64,000 bases of DNA from Neorhizobium sp. JUb45. GTDB taxonomy: Bacteria > Pseudomonadota > Alphaproteobacteria > Rhizobiales > Rhizobiaceae. Shown here in pieces: positions 63,999 to 64,000 of the stretch. Below the pieces are notes generated by a model that made no database searches, was not told the origin of the DNA, and saw only the letters and a program-made list of their open reading frames with translations. The stretch covers positions 186,001 to 250,000 of the forward strand of contig NZ_SLYW01000003.1 in assembly GCF_004343585.1 (NCBI RefSeq), given 5' to 3'. Within the stretch, counting starts at the first letter, position 1; every line of letters begins with the position of its first letter. A program made the translations under genes and the position numbers.

Positions 63999-64000
63999 GC

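Overview
The window reads as an alphaproteobacterial chromosome or chromid segment, most likely from the Rhizobiaceae (Agrobacterium/Rhizobium group). The basis is G+C-rich coding sequence (estimated by eye), tight operons with 1-4 bp start/stop overlaps, a TGA-N9-TCA (RirA-type) box before a heme receptor, a heme ABC importer, TRAP and ABC uptake operons typical of that family, and a GC-rich intergenic mosaic repeat. No rRNA, tRNA, phage, transposase or CRISPR was seen.

1-28.6 kb is one assembly-line locus for a salicylate-primed, cysteine-rich hybrid NRPS/PKS product of the pyochelin/yersiniabactin (metallophore) class. It splits into two transcription units at a perfect hairpin (5329-5359). 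The first unit enters from outside the window: 3' end of an NRPS (A-T), stand-alone thioesterase, FAD oxidoreductase, PLP trans-sulfuration enzyme, tandem OsmC protein. The second unit (5632-28635) encodes a KS-AT-KR-ACP polyketide synthase, an NRPS Cy-A-T-Ox, an NRPS TubC-Cy-A-T, isochorismate synthase, salicyl-AMP ligase, isochorismate pyruvate lyase, an NRPS ArCP-Cy-A-T, and an RND exporter pair. All three complete A domains show a cysteine-type pocket and sit beside Cy domains, so several thiazoline rings are expected, one probably oxidised to thiazole. The PKS has no methyltransferase and no release TE is fused to any synthase seen here. The architecture differs from the textbook yersiniabactin and pyochelin lines.

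28.8-35.3 kb holds small hypothetical genes, an SfnB-type flavin oxidoreductase convergent with a Cys-bearing Rrf2 regulator, an MFS transporter and a YghU-like glutathione transferase. 35.4-42.1 kb is a minus-strand hexuronate operon: gntR-dctPQM-uxuA-uxuB. 42.2-45.3 kb carries an Ldh2-type dehydrogenase, a D-threonine-aldolase/D-serine-dehydratase family enzyme and a GntR regulator. 45.4-49.9 kb is an M20 amidohydrolase plus polar amino-acid ABC operon ending at a clear terminator.

50-61.2 kb interleaves heme uptake (hmuR, then hmuTUV 6 kb away) with an arginase/ornithine cyclodeaminase pair under a divergent Lrp/AsnC gene and a dCache chemoreceptor whose motif suggests amino-acid sensing. 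61.2-64 kb is a minus-strand operon with an ABC solute-binding protein (cut by the window edge), an inositol-monophosphatase-family enzyme, a Cys-phosphatase and a LacI regulator, suggesting uptake and dephosphorylation of an organic phosphate.
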